Positions 1 to 8,119 of a DNA stretch of 24,755 nt are shown piece after piece. Location: assembly GCA_019118905.1 (NCBI GenBank), contig DWYA01000065.1:1-24755 (forward strand). Direction: 5' to 3'. This stretch comes from Ruthenibacterium avium (lineage in GTDB: Bacteria; Bacillota; Clostridia; Oscillospirales; Ruminococcaceae). The notes under the pieces are model-generated. The model had not been told where the DNA came from. It did no database searches and saw only the letters and a list, made by a program, of their open reading frames with translations. Position 1 is the stretch's first letter; the number at the start of each line of letters is the position of its first letter. The position numbers and the translations under genes are program-made.

Positions 1-2
1 CG

Positions 3-500
3 CAGGATAAGGTTTTTTATGTTGCGATGGGCGATGACGGCAAAGGCTGGTTTACAACGTATTACGAAGCCTATCCCGACTTGGTGCTGGATTACAGCTT
101 CGGCGGCGGCAGCCTGACGGCGGCTTTGGAGGAAAGCCTGTTTGTGGACGAAAACGAACTGGGCATTGACAAGTATTATGCAGCCGGCAATATGGCGTGG
201 GATGAAAGCACGGGTCTCGGCTTTGCGGTACCGGGCATTTTGGCCATGCCGGATACCTTTACCGAGGAGCAAAAGGAATACTACACCACGCGCGGATTAA
301 CGCCTGAAGTGCTGTGCCGTTATCTGCGGGATACAAAATGTACCGCGCTTTATTTGGACGTTATCGACCCGGTGTTTGAGGCCGCTTACGGCAGCCTTTT
401 CACCGATGAATTGAAAAGCGGTGCAAAAGTATATCGCATTGAGGATGACGGCAAAGAGATGCGCTTTGTCCCGGTGGAGAAAGGAGGGGCAAACGCATGA
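3..500 (+). CDS. C-terminal part of an unrecognised, probably membrane-anchored, protein (5' truncated by the window edge)
   Basis: The frame is open from base 3 through an internal ATG at 27 to the TGA at 498-500, so the true start lies upstream of the window and only about 165 C-terminal residues are seen. The visible part is soluble and rich in Asp, Glu, Tyr and Gly, with no membrane segment. It resembles the extracytoplasmic tail of large polytopic cell-surface or polysaccharide-assembly proteins, but I do not recognise a family, so this is only an impression. Its stop overlaps the start of the next gene by four bases (ATGA), which implies translational coupling to the membrane protein that follows and to the nonulosonic acid genes beyond. 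Confidence 0.7.
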   Translation, partial: QDKVFYVAMGDDGKGWFTTYYEAYPDLVLDYSFGGGSLTAALEESLFVDENELGIDKYYAAGNMAWDESTGLGFAVPGILAMPDTFTEEQKEYYTTRGLTPEVLCRYLRDTKCTALYLDVIDPVFEAAYGSLFTDELKSGAKVYRIEDDGKEMRFVPVEKGGANA

Positions 501-1150
501 AGGGAAAGCAGATGGTAAAAGCTGTGTTTTCTTCCGACCGCCGTTTGCTGGCGCTGTGCTACGTTGTGTTTTTTCTGTGCAGCGTGCTGTTCAGCATGGG
601 GCTTTGGGCGCAGGAGCAAATTGTGCGCGCGATGGGGCGTTTGCCTGAGCAGACGCTGGCTTTTTCCGATTTTGAGCTGTCGGATTTAGCCGAGGACGGC
701 AAAGTGCTCACCTCGCAAAGCGTAGACCCGCGCATGGTGATGAAAGAGCCGCCGCAATATGTATACCAAGTGACGGTTTATGGCGAATTTATCGGCCAAG
801 ACCCCGGCGAATTTTACGTGTTTTATAAAACCTCTCCCAATCAGGAGGAGTTTGATGCAAATTATCGCGTGTGGGCAAAGGATAACAGTGACGGCAGCTA
901 CACATTTGAAATGCCGCATACAAAAATTTACGGCCTGCGCATTGACCCGGGCATTTACACCGGGGTGCAGCTTTCGGTGGAAAGCATTGTCATCAACAGT
1001 CCGCGCAGCTTGGCGGCCTACCTAACGCCCAGCATCTCTTGGCTGCTGGCACAGGCGGTGGTGCCGCTGATTGCGGCGGCGCTGATCAAGGTGCTGATGG
1101 AGGCTTGGCCCGTGCTGTGCAGCGTTGGGCGCAAACTCGTGAAAAAATGA
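497..1150 (+). CDS. Hypothetical two-pass membrane protein with an extracytoplasmic domain
   Basis: This 217-residue protein has a hydrophobic segment at about residues 14-35, preceded by Arg and Lys, and a second at about 176-197 followed by a short Lys/Arg-rich tail. Between them is a 140-residue polar region rich in aromatic residues and alternating hydrophobics, which looks like an extracytoplasmic beta-sandwich. The start is supported by an AGGAGG-type site just upstream, and it overlaps the previous stop as ATGA. No enzyme motif is seen and I do not recognise the family. Its place between a cell-surface-like protein and the legionaminic genes suggests a role in export or assembly of a surface glycan, which is inference. 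Confidence 0.7.
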   Translation: MKGKQMVKAVFSSDRRLLALCYVVFFLCSVLFSMGLWAQEQIVRAMGRLPEQTLAFSDFELSDLAEDGKVLTSQSVDPRMVMKEPPQYVYQVTVYGEFIGQDPGEFYVFYKTSPNQEEFDANYRVWAKDNSDGSYTFEMPHTKIYGLRIDPGIYTGVQLSVESIVINSPRSLAAYLTPSISWLLAQAVVPLIAAALIKVLMEAWPVLCSVGRKLVKK

Positions 1151-1166
1151 GAAAGAGGCGAACAAA

Positions 1167-2330
1167 ATGGAACCGCGTTTTATCCCGCTTTCCGTACCGA
1201 ACTTTGGCGGAAAAGAAAAAGAATATGTCAATGAAGCTGTGGTAAGTGAATGGGTGTCCACAGGCGGAAGCAAAGTGCCGCAGTTTGAACAGGCAGTGGC
1301 AGATTATGTGAAAATGCCTCGTGCTGTGGCTTGCAATTCGGGCACGTCCGGCTTGCATCTTGCCATGATGATGGCGGGCATTGGCCGCGGGGACGAGGTG
1401 ATTGTTCCTACGCTTACCTTTATTGCCGCGGTGAACCCGGTGCGCTACGCCGGGGCCGAGCCGATTTTTATCGGCTGTGACGACAGCCTTTGCATTTGCC
1501 CGCAGGAGGTGCGCCGCTTTTTAACACAGCACGCAGAGTGTGTGGACGGTGTGTGCCGCAACAAAACGACAGGCGCTGTTATTAAGGCAATGGTAGTTGT
1601 GCATGTGTTCGGAAACCTTGCGGACATGGAAGCGCTGATGGATATTGCCAAAGAGTGGAACTTGACTGTGATTGAGGACTCCACCGAAGCGCTGGGAACG
1701 TATGCAGCCGAAGGTCGTTATGCAGGACGCTTTGCCGGAACCATCGGAGATATTGGCGTTTACAGCTTCAACGGCAATAAAATTATCACAACCGGCTCGG
1801 GCGGCATGGTGGTGTCGAATCACCCCGACTGGCTGGAACATGCGCGTCATCTTTCTACCCAGGCAAAGTCCGACGAGCTGAACTATAAGCACGATGAAGT
1901 GGGCTATAATTACCGCTTAACCAATTTGCAGGCGGCGCTGGGGCTGGCGCAGATGGAGCAGCTGGAAGGCTTCATTGCCCACAAAGAAAAAATGCATAAA
2001 TTCTATCGCGAGCGTTTGGACGGCAAGCACCACTACCGCATTCTGCCCTTCCGTGCAGATACTCGTTCCAACCACTGGTTTTACAGTTTATTTGTGGAGG
2101 ACGGACATGCATTGCACCGCGATGAAATTATCAAAGCGCTGCAAGCGCAGAAAATTCAAACGCGCCCCATTTGGGGGTTGATTCAAGATCAGGCAGATTA
2201 CCCCAAAAATGAAGCTTACGGCGATGAAAAAGCGCGCTATTACTTGGATCGCATTGTGAATTTGCCGTGTTCCACCTCCTTGACCGAGGAGGACGCAGAG
2301 CGCGTGGTGGAGGTTCTTTTGAGCCTGTAA
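1167..2330 (+). CDS. legC: LegC-family PLP-dependent sugar aminotransferase (DegT/DnrJ/EryC1/StrS)
   Basis: Predicted to transfer an amino group to C4 of a nucleotide-linked 4-keto-6-deoxy sugar, making the 4-amino-sugar precursor of a legionaminic-type nonulosonic acid. The 387-residue length is normal. The N-terminus (IPLSVPNFGGKEKEYV) and the EWVSTGG stretch match the LegC subgroup. The motif CNSGTSGLHLA (about 56-66), the acidic IEDSTEALG stretch (about 168-176) and Lys205 in NGNKIITTGSGG, the expected Schiff-base lysine, are all present. The pathway was worked out for Campylobacter with GDP-linked intermediates, and the ptmE-like gene next door suggests that version here. PseC or other StrS aminotransferases are alternatives, but the neighbours favour LegC. 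The next gene follows after 77 bases with no visible terminator. Confidence 0.9.
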   Translation: MEPRFIPLSVPNFGGKEKEYVNEAVVSEWVSTGGSKVPQFEQAVADYVKMPRAVACNSGTSGLHLAMMMAGIGRGDEVIVPTLTFIAAVNPVRYAGAEPIFIGCDDSLCICPQEVRRFLTQHAECVDGVCRNKTTGAVIKAMVVVHVFGNLADMEALMDIAKEWNLTVIEDSTEALGTYAAEGRYAGRFAGTIGDIGVYSFNGNKIITTGSGGMVVSNHPDWLEHARHLSTQAKSDELNYKHDEVGYNYRLTNLQAALGLAQMEQLEGFIAHKEKMHKFYRERLDGKHHYRILPFRADTRSNHWFYSLFVEDGHALHRDEIIKALQAQKIQTRPIWGLIQDQADYPKNEAYGDEKARYYLDRIVNLPCSTSLTEEDAERVVEVLLSL

Positions 2331-2407
2331 TCAGGAAAAAAGCAGCCGCAGCGCTGCAACGGTGCGGGCCGCCGCATCAAAAAGGAAAACGAAAAGCAGG
2401 TGAGGCA

Positions 2408-3451
2408 ATGCGCATTGAGGATTTGCTGTTAGACGAAAACCAAACCGTGTTGGGCGCACTCAAACAATTGGACACCACCGGGCATAAGGTGTTGTTTATC
2501 GCGCCGGACAGACGCTTGAAAGCCGTTGTGACGGACGGCGACGTCCGCCGCCATTTACTGGCCGGGGGAAGCTTGCACGATAGTGTATCTGCGATGGCGA
2601 ATTATCGGCCTATCAGCGTCACGAGTGCCGAGCGTCGGCGGGCCAAAAAAGTGATTGAGGAACATGCCATCAGCGCATTGCCGATCGTGGATTCCAATGG
2701 CTTCATTGTAAATATTGAATTTGCCAGCGGCTTTGACATTGATATTTCTTCTAAGGTCTGCTTGCCGGTTGTCATGATGGCGGGCGGGCTTGGTACGCGG
2801 CTGTATCCATATACAAAAATTTTGCCAAAGCCTCTCATTCCGGTGGGGGAGCTTCCCATTGCCGAGCATATCATTCACCGCTTTTACAGCGCGGGATGCC
2901 GCCATTTTACGCTGATTGTCAATTATAAAAAGAGCATGATTAAGTCTTATTTCAATGAGCTGGAAAAAGACTACACTGTTGAATATGCCGACGAGGATGA
3001 ACCCCTGGGAACGGGCGGCGGGCTGAGCCTGCTGCAAGGAAAGCTGAAAGAAACCTTCTTTTTGACAAACTGCGATATTTTAGTGGATGCTGATTTTGGG
3101 AGCCTGTACCGGTTTCATAAAGAAAGCGGCAACGATATTACCATGGTGTGTTCTTTGAAGGACTACACCATTCCTTACGGAGTCATTGAGCATGAAAACG
3201 GTGTGTTGACAGGGATGCGGGAAAAACCCCATTTGAGCTTCTACATCAATACGGGCCTCTATGTGGTGGAGCCGCATGTGATTGACAAAATTCAGCCCGG
3301 CGTATTCACCCCGTTTACGGATTTGATTGAGACCGTGCGCACAGACGGCGGAAAAGTAGGCGTGTATCCTGTCAGCGAACAAAGCTGGATGGATATGGGG
3401 CAGCTGGAGGAGCTGGAAAACATGCGCCGCCGTTTGGAAGAACAAGGGTAA
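2408..3451 (+). CDS. ptmE: CBS-domain sugar-phosphate nucleotidyltransferase, PtmE-like
   Basis: Likely activates glucosamine-1-phosphate or a similar sugar phosphate to an NDP-sugar (GDP in the Campylobacter pathway) that feeds LegB and LegC. The first ~115 residues form two CBS repeats (LLLDENQTVLGALKQLD; VTDGDVRRHL; a second repeat ending ALPIVDSNGFI). From about 120 there is a nucleotidyltransferase fold with the signature MAGGLGTRLYPYTK, the downstream KPLIPVGELP, and NCDILVDAD at the metal site. ATG 2408 is chosen over an in-frame start at 2267 because AGGTGAGG lies just upstream and the longer form would overlap legC by 64 bases with a low-complexity leader. The CBS-plus-transferase arrangement is the hallmark of PtmE-type enzymes. 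GTP specificity cannot be read from sequence alone. Confidence 0.88.
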   Translation: MRIEDLLLDENQTVLGALKQLDTTGHKVLFIAPDRRLKAVVTDGDVRRHLLAGGSLHDSVSAMANYRPISVTSAERRRAKKVIEEHAISALPIVDSNGFIVNIEFASGFDIDISSKVCLPVVMMAGGLGTRLYPYTKILPKPLIPVGELPIAEHIIHRFYSAGCRHFTLIVNYKKSMIKSYFNELEKDYTVEYADEDEPLGTGGGLSLLQGKLKETFFLTNCDILVDADFGSLYRFHKESGNDITMVCSLKDYTIPYGVIEHENGVLTGMREKPHLSFYINTGLYVVEPHVIDKIQPGVFTPFTDLIETVRTDGGKVGVYPVSEQSWMDMGQLEELENMRRRLEEQG

Positions 3452-3479
3452 CAAGCTTTTTGAAACAGGAGTGCTTAAC

Positions 3480-4475
3480 ATGTCGATTTTAATTATTGCC
3501 GAAGCGGGCGTAAACCATAACGGCAGCTTGGAACGTGCCAAAGAGATGGCGCTGGCGGCGAAGAACGCCGGTGCAGATATTGTAAAATATCAAACGGCTG
3601 TGCCGGAACAGGTGGTCAGCCGCTTTGCGGAAAAAGCGGAGTATCAAAAACAGCAAACCGGCAGTGAGGAAAGCCAGCTGGAGATGATCAAAAAGATTCA
3701 TTTCGGCTTCGAGGAGCATCGCCAGCTGAAGGCTTATTGCGATGAAATCGGAATTCGCTACCTTTCCACGCCGTTCGATTTGGACAGTATTGACTTTTTA
3801 GCCACGCTGGATATGCCGGTGTGGAAAATCCCCTCCGGCGAAATTACCAACTTGCCGTATTTGGAAAAAGTTGCCGCGCTGAAAAAGCCGCTGATTTTGT
3901 CCACCGGCATGAGTATGCTGTCGGAAATTGAGGACGCTTTGGCGGTGCTGGAAGAAAACGGCTGTGAGGACGTCACGCTGCTGCACTGCAACACCGAGTA
4001 CCCCACACCCATGGAGGACGTCAATTTGCTTGCCATGCGCGATTTAGAGGAGCAATTTGCCCTGCCCGTCGGCTTTTCCGACCATACGCTGGGCATTGAG
4101 GCCGATATTGCCGCGGTAGCGCTGGGGGCGTGCGTGATTGAAAAGCATTTTACGCTGGACAAAACGCTGGAAGGCCCCGACCACAAAGCCAGCTTGGAGC
4201 CGGATGAATTGGCGGCAATGGTGCGCGCAGTGCGCAACATTGAAAAAGCCCTTGGCAGCGGCGAAAAGCATGTGACGCCCAGCGAGGCAAAAAACCGCCC
4301 CATTGCGCGAAAGAGCATTGTGGCAAAACGTGCCATTGCAAAAGGCGAAACCTTCACGGCGGAAAATCTGACCACAAAGCGCCCCGGCGACGGCATCAGC
4401 CCGATGCTTTGGTATGAAGTGCTGGGTCAAACGGCAAAGCGCGATTTTGCCGAGGATGAAAAAATCAGTTTGTAA
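3480..4475 (+). CDS. legI: N-acetylneuraminate/legionaminate synthase family protein (NeuB/LegI)
   Basis: Condenses a 6-carbon amino sugar with phosphoenolpyruvate to give a nine-carbon nonulosonic acid. The N-terminal NeuB TIM-barrel domain starts with IIAEAGVNHNGS and includes KYQT, PSGEITNLPYLE, STGMS, LLHCNTEYPTP, GFSDHT and EKHFTLD, all standard for the family. The C-terminal ~60 residues form the SAF (antifreeze-like) domain, with RKSIVAKRAIAKGE. The 331-residue length is normal. ATG 3480 is used rather than GTG 3471 because AGGAG at 3467-3471 is eight bases from the ATG and would overlap the GTG. The gene lies between ptmE and legG, the order expected for a legionaminic module. NeuB and PseI are alternatives, and LegI is favoured by the LegC and PtmE neighbours. 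Confidence 0.92.
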   Translation: MSILIIAEAGVNHNGSLERAKEMALAAKNAGADIVKYQTAVPEQVVSRFAEKAEYQKQQTGSEESQLEMIKKIHFGFEEHRQLKAYCDEIGIRYLSTPFDLDSIDFLATLDMPVWKIPSGEITNLPYLEKVAALKKPLILSTGMSMLSEIEDALAVLEENGCEDVTLLHCNTEYPTPMEDVNLLAMRDLEEQFALPVGFSDHTLGIEADIAAVALGACVIEKHFTLDKTLEGPDHKASLEPDELAAMVRAVRNIEKALGSGEKHVTPSEAKNRPIARKSIVAKRAIAKGETFTAENLTTKRPGDGISPMLWYEVLGQTAKRDFAEDEKISL

Positions 4476-4493
4476 CAGGAATGAGGGAAGGAC

Positions 4494-5681
4494 ATGAAGC
4501 GCCATACCGTGTGCATTGTAACGGGAACCCGTGCTGAGTGGGGGCTGCTGCGCGGCGTGTGCCGTGCCATGCAGGAACAAAAAGAGCTGTGTGTGAAAGT
4601 GGCGGTTACCGGCGCACATCTCAGCGAGGATTTCGGCATGACGGTAGACGAGGTAAAACGCGACGGCGCGCCGATTGACGTTGAAATTCCAATTTTAAAG
4701 TACGGCACCGCAACACGACAGGCCATGGCACAGACAACAGCCTATGCCATGCAGTGCTTTGCCGACTACTTTGCCGATACAAAGCCCGACGCCGTTTTGG
4801 TGTTGGGCGACCGGTATGAGATTTTTGCGGCAGGAAGTGCGGCGGCGATGCTGTGCATCCCCTTGATTCATATTTCCGGCGGCGATGTCACCTATGGCGC
4901 GGTGGATGAATGGATTCGCCATTGTCTCACAAAAATGGCGTCGCTTCACTTTCCTTCCTGTGACGTTTATGCAAAGCGCTTGATTCAAATGGGCGAGCCG
5001 CCCGAGCGGGTCATCAATGTCGGCGGCCTCGGCGATGAAAACCTGCGCAAATTGCCCCTGCTCTCAAAAGAGGAGCTGGCAAAAAGCATCGGCTTTTCTT
5101 TGGATGAGCCGTATTTGCTGGTCACATATCATCCCGAAACGGCAAGCCAAAAGGATGCCGGCCAAGCGTTTGACGCTTTGCTGCATGTACTCATGCAAAC
5201 GTCGTGCCATATCATTTTTACGAAGGCGAATGCCGACGCGGGCGGCCTTGTCATCAATGAAAAAATCGACGAGGTTTGCCGAGAGTTTCCTGAGCGGATG
5301 ATTGCGTTTACCAGCATGGGGCTGCTGCGTTATTTATCCGCTATGAAATACTGTGCCGCGGTGGTGGGAAATTCGTCCTCCGGCGTGGTAGAAGCGCCCA
5401 CTCTGCGCATTCCTGTGGTAAACATCGGAACACGGCAAGCAGGGCGGATTCTGTGCGATAATGTACTTTCGTGCGGCGATACCGAACCGGCAATTGCCGC
5501 CGCACTGACGGAGGCACTGTCGGACGAGTTTCGGCAAAAAGCAGCCCGCGCCAAAAGCCCTTATGACGGCGGAGATACGGCGCAGCGCATTGCCCGTGAA
5601 ACGGTGCGCTTTTTGCAGTCGCCTGATTACGGCGTGCCGAAAGTTTTCTATGATCTTCCCATGGGGGAAACGCTATGTTGA
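4494..5681 (+). CDS. legG: Hydrolysing NDP-sugar 2-epimerase (NeuC/LegG family)
   Basis: Expected to remove the nucleotide and epimerise C2 of an NDP-diacetamido sugar, giving the free hexose that LegI condenses with PEP. The 395-residue protein has the GT-B-like epimerase fold motifs: VTGTRAEWGLL near the N-terminus, LVLGDRYEIFAAG with Asp106 and Glu109, HISGGDVTYGAVDE, TYHPET, and GNSSSGVVEAP at about 292-302 for nucleotide binding. A GGGAAGG ribosome site precedes ATG 4494. The 3' end overlaps the next gene by seven bases, implying coupling. Non-hydrolysing WecB enzymes share the fold, but the HISGGDVTYGAVDE form and the adjacent NeuB-type gene indicate the hydrolysing type. Confidence 0.92.
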   Translation: MKRHTVCIVTGTRAEWGLLRGVCRAMQEQKELCVKVAVTGAHLSEDFGMTVDEVKRDGAPIDVEIPILKYGTATRQAMAQTTAYAMQCFADYFADTKPDAVLVLGDRYEIFAAGSAAAMLCIPLIHISGGDVTYGAVDEWIRHCLTKMASLHFPSCDVYAKRLIQMGEPPERVINVGGLGDENLRKLPLLSKEELAKSIGFSLDEPYLLVTYHPETASQKDAGQAFDALLHVLMQTSCHIIFTKANADAGGLVINEKIDEVCREFPERMIAFTSMGLLRYLSAMKYCAAVVGNSSSGVVEAPTLRIPVVNIGTRQAGRILCDNVLSCGDTEPAIAAALTEALSDEFRQKAARAKSPYDGGDTAQRIARETVRFLQSPDYGVPKVFYDLPMGETLC

Positions 5682-6301
5682 AAGAATGGGATACCATATG
5701 GCAGACAGTCTGTCTGGCACTGGAAAAACAAAACGCAGAAGCGCCCGATTTTTTCGCGCCGTATTGGATTCAAGCGCAGCGGCTCGCCATGCCGGTGCTG
5801 CTGATGTTCACGGCGGCGGTCAGCATTTTGTTTGCTTGGGCGCTGCTGGAATTTGCGGTTCGCAGAAAAAAGCAGTGGGTGTTGTTTCAGCGTGCGGTGG
5901 TTCTTGTCGTTTGCGCTGTTTTGTGCGTTTGGGTATTTTCCCCTTTGCCGGTTGTTACGCAGGATTCCTACGAGATGGAGGTGCGCACGCGCGTGCCGGG
6001 AAAAGCGGAAAAGGTGATGGTTTTAACGCAAACCCAGCAAGATGCGGTAAAAGCACTCTTGAAGGAAGCAACGATTGCCCGCGGATGGGAAACCGAGCTT
6101 CCTTACGGCGGCTACGGCCAAACCTTCCGTATTTTTATTACCACACCGGAAGGGGAGCAGTGCCTCTACCTTGCGCCGGAAGGCGGCTGCCTGTACAGTG
6201 ATTTTGACAAAGCCCTGATTTATTCAGTGAATGATTACGAAAAGCTGTACAAAGCGGTTGCACAGGCGACAGAGGGAGCCAAGCAGGAAAAAGCTGCTTG
6301 A
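5675..6301 (+). CDS. Hypothetical small membrane protein, unknown family
   Basis: A 208-residue protein with two closely spaced hydrophobic helices at about residues 36-61 and 69-93, separated by a basic RRKKQ loop. A ~115-residue soluble C-terminal domain follows, with alternating hydrophobics and a GGYGQTF turn. No signal peptide or catalytic motif is evident and I do not recognise it. The ATG overlaps the end of legG by seven bases and has a G-rich Shine-Dalgarno site inside legG, so it is probably co-translated. By position it could help export or modify the nonulosonic acid product, but nothing in its sequence shows this. Confidence 0.65.
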   Translation: MLKEWDTIWQTVCLALEKQNAEAPDFFAPYWIQAQRLAMPVLLMFTAAVSILFAWALLEFAVRRKKQWVLFQRAVVLVVCAVLCVWVFSPLPVVTQDSYEMEVRTRVPGKAEKVMVLTQTQQDAVKALLKEATIARGWETELPYGGYGQTFRIFITTPEGEQCLYLAPEGGCLYSDFDKALIYSVNDYEKLYKAVAQATEGAKQEKAA

Positions 6302-6366
6302 ATGGACTGCACAGGGCAAACAAGCTGCGCATGATACGCAGGAAAAATAGCAAGAGGTGAATCGGG

Positions 6367-7341
6367 ATGAAGGTATTGATCGTTGGAATGGGAAGCATGG
6401 GGAAAAGACGTGCGCGCCTTTTAAAAGGAATGCTGCCCGATGTGGAGCTGTGCGGTGTCGATGCATCCGAGCAGCGCTGCAAGGAGGCGCAGGAACTGGG
6501 CATTCGTCCGTTTTCGGATTTGGCTCAAGCGCTGACCGAGCATTATGATGCGGCTCTCGTTTGCACAGCGCCTTTGACACACGCTGCGATCATTGATACG
6601 CTGCTCACAGCCGGGCTTCCGGTATTCACCGAGCTGAATCTTGTGTCCGACGGTTATGAAGCGCTGCTAAAAAAAGCGCGGGAAAAGAATTTGGTGCTGT
6701 TTTTGTCCAGCACCATGCTGTACCGCGCGGAAACGCAATACATCAAACAGCAGGTGCAAACGTTTGACAAACCCGTGAATTATCTGTATCATATCGGACA
6801 GTATTTGCCCGACTGGCATCCGTGGGAAAGCTACAAAAACTTTTTTGTGGGAGATAGGCGCACCGGCGGCGTGCGCGAAATTTTCGGCATTGACCTGCCT
6901 TGGTTGGTGGATACCTTTGGCGAGGTGGAGCGGATTCATGTGGAAAAAGACTCCATCAGTGCTTTGGAGATTGATTATCCCGACAGCTGTTTTGTCACCT
7001 TGCGGCACAAAAACGGCGTAAAAGGCTTTTTGGCGGTGGATGTTGTCAGCCCCAAGGCTGTCCGAAATTTTGAAGTGTACGGCGAAGGGCTGCATCTGTT
7101 CTGGGAAGGAAATCCAAAGGCTTTGTATCGCTACGATGCGCAGCAAAAGCAAAAGGCTGCGGTGGATACCTACACGGCTTTTGAGCACGATGAACGTTAT
7201 TCCGATAATATTGTGGAAAACGCTTATGTAGATGAGCTGCAAAACTTTTTGGACGTGCTGGCGGGAAAGGCGCAGCCCCGCTGGAGCTTTGAAAAGGATT
7301 TGGGTGTGATTGCGCTGATGGAGAAGATCGAGGAGGCATAA
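6367..7341 (+). CDS. Gfo/Idh/MocA-family oxidoreductase-like protein lacking the EKP motif
   Basis: This 324-residue protein has an N-terminal Rossmann domain with the dinucleotide motif GMGSMGKR (Gly7, Gly9, Gly12) and a C-terminal Gfo/Idh-type domain with GGVREIFGIDLPWLVDTFG. Family members usually carry an EKP motif whose lysine takes part in catalysis. Here the equivalent place reads TELNL (Glu89-Leu90-Asn91), so the lysine and proline are absent. It may bind the cofactor without normal dehydrogenase chemistry, or use another residue. It is about the same size as the second Gfo/Idh gene two genes downstream, and both contain a LPDW stretch and a GG(V)-x-H/D region, suggesting paralogues that may pair. 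A role in making a modified sugar for the nonulosonic pathway is inference. Confidence 0.85.
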   Translation: MKVLIVGMGSMGKRRARLLKGMLPDVELCGVDASEQRCKEAQELGIRPFSDLAQALTEHYDAALVCTAPLTHAAIIDTLLTAGLPVFTELNLVSDGYEALLKKAREKNLVLFLSSTMLYRAETQYIKQQVQTFDKPVNYLYHIGQYLPDWHPWESYKNFFVGDRRTGGVREIFGIDLPWLVDTFGEVERIHVEKDSISALEIDYPDSCFVTLRHKNGVKGFLAVDVVSPKAVRNFEVYGEGLHLFWEGNPKALYRYDAQQKQKAAVDTYTAFEHDERYSDNIVENAYVDELQNFLDVLAGKAQPRWSFEKDLGVIALMEKIEEA

Positions 7342-7342
7342 G

Positions 7343-8119
7343 ATGGGACTGTTGGATAAGCTGTTCAGTAAAAAGGATCCGCTGGATGATCTCTTGGAGG
7401 ATGAAGCGCTGCCCGTGGCATCCCTTGCCCACGAAACCAGCGATGCAACCCCCTATGCACATGAGCTGGATGCATTTATGGATCGCATGTTTCCCGGCCG
7501 CAACGTGGTTGTGTGGCGAGAAAAAAATATGGAGGCCGGACGGGTTGATGTGTGCGTGATGCAGCCGACGGCCAAAGAACCGTACTATGTGCTGTATACC
7601 AGCGGCATGTCGGCACAGGAAATGACGCTGGATCATCTGCCTTATCCCGAACATTACAGCTATTTGCGCCGCGCAGAGCTGCTGATGTATCTGCCGGCTA
7701 CATGGCCGATGCAGACGCTGTTTTCGGCGGGAGAGAATCCCGTGCCGGAAAGTGTGTACTGGCCGGTGCGTGCGCTGAAGTATTTGGCGCGGATGCCGCA
7801 GCTGTGCAACACATGGCTTGGGGCGGGGCATTCTGTACCTAACGGCGACCCGATGGTTCCCTTTGAAGGAGCACAGGGCTTTTCCGGCATGATGCTGTAT
7901 TTTCCCGACGAGGGCAACGGCCCGAAAAAGCTGCTGCCCGTACCCACTGATGACGGGCAGATTATGCTGTATGTCGCCGTGCCTGTCTATGCGGAAGAAA
8001 TGAATTATAAATTGGCCGCAGGCGCCGACGCGCTGGAAAACCGGCTGCGTGCGCTGCCGAACGCTGAGGCGTTTATTGTGACAAATGGCCGCAAAAACAC
8101 CTGTCAGGGGGGCGTGTGA
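7343..8119 (+). CDS. Suppressor-of-fused (SUFU) domain protein
   Basis: From about residue 60 the 258-residue protein follows the bacterial SUFU (PF05076-type) pattern by eye: YYVLYTSGMSAQEM, then RRAELLMYLPATW, WPVRALKYLARMPQ, NTWLGAGHSVPNGDP, GFSGMMLYFP, DDGQIMLYVAVPVYAEEM and NYKLAAGADAL. The first ~30 residues are a charged leader (MGLLDKLFSKKDPLDDLL) without membrane or secretion signals, so it is likely cytoplasmic. Bacterial SUFU proteins are mostly uncharacterised and many occur as immunity or accessory proteins. It starts one base after the preceding Gfo/Idh stop, with a GAGGAGG site, and its stop overlaps the next Gfo/Idh start as ATGA, so it is locked between the two oxidoreductase-like genes. 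Its function here is unknown. Confidence 0.8.
   Translation: MGLLDKLFSKKDPLDDLLEDEALPVASLAHETSDATPYAHELDAFMDRMFPGRNVVVWREKNMEAGRVDVCVMQPTAKEPYYVLYTSGMSAQEMTLDHLPYPEHYSYLRRAELLMYLPATWPMQTLFSAGENPVPESVYWPVRALKYLARMPQLCNTWLGAGHSVPNGDPMVPFEGAQGFSGMMLYFPDEGNGPKKLLPVPTDDGQIMLYVAVPVYAEEMNYKLAAGADALENRLRALPNAEAFIVTNGRKNTCQGGV

Noticed and set aside
2267..2407. Longer N-terminus for the PtmE-like protein
   Set aside because: It would overlap legC, the added residues are low-complexity, and a good ribosome site fits ATG 2408.
5563..6201. A 212-codon + strand frame overlapping legG and the membrane protein
   Set aside because: Arg/Gly/Cys-rich shadow of the two real genes in another frame, with no recognisable motif.
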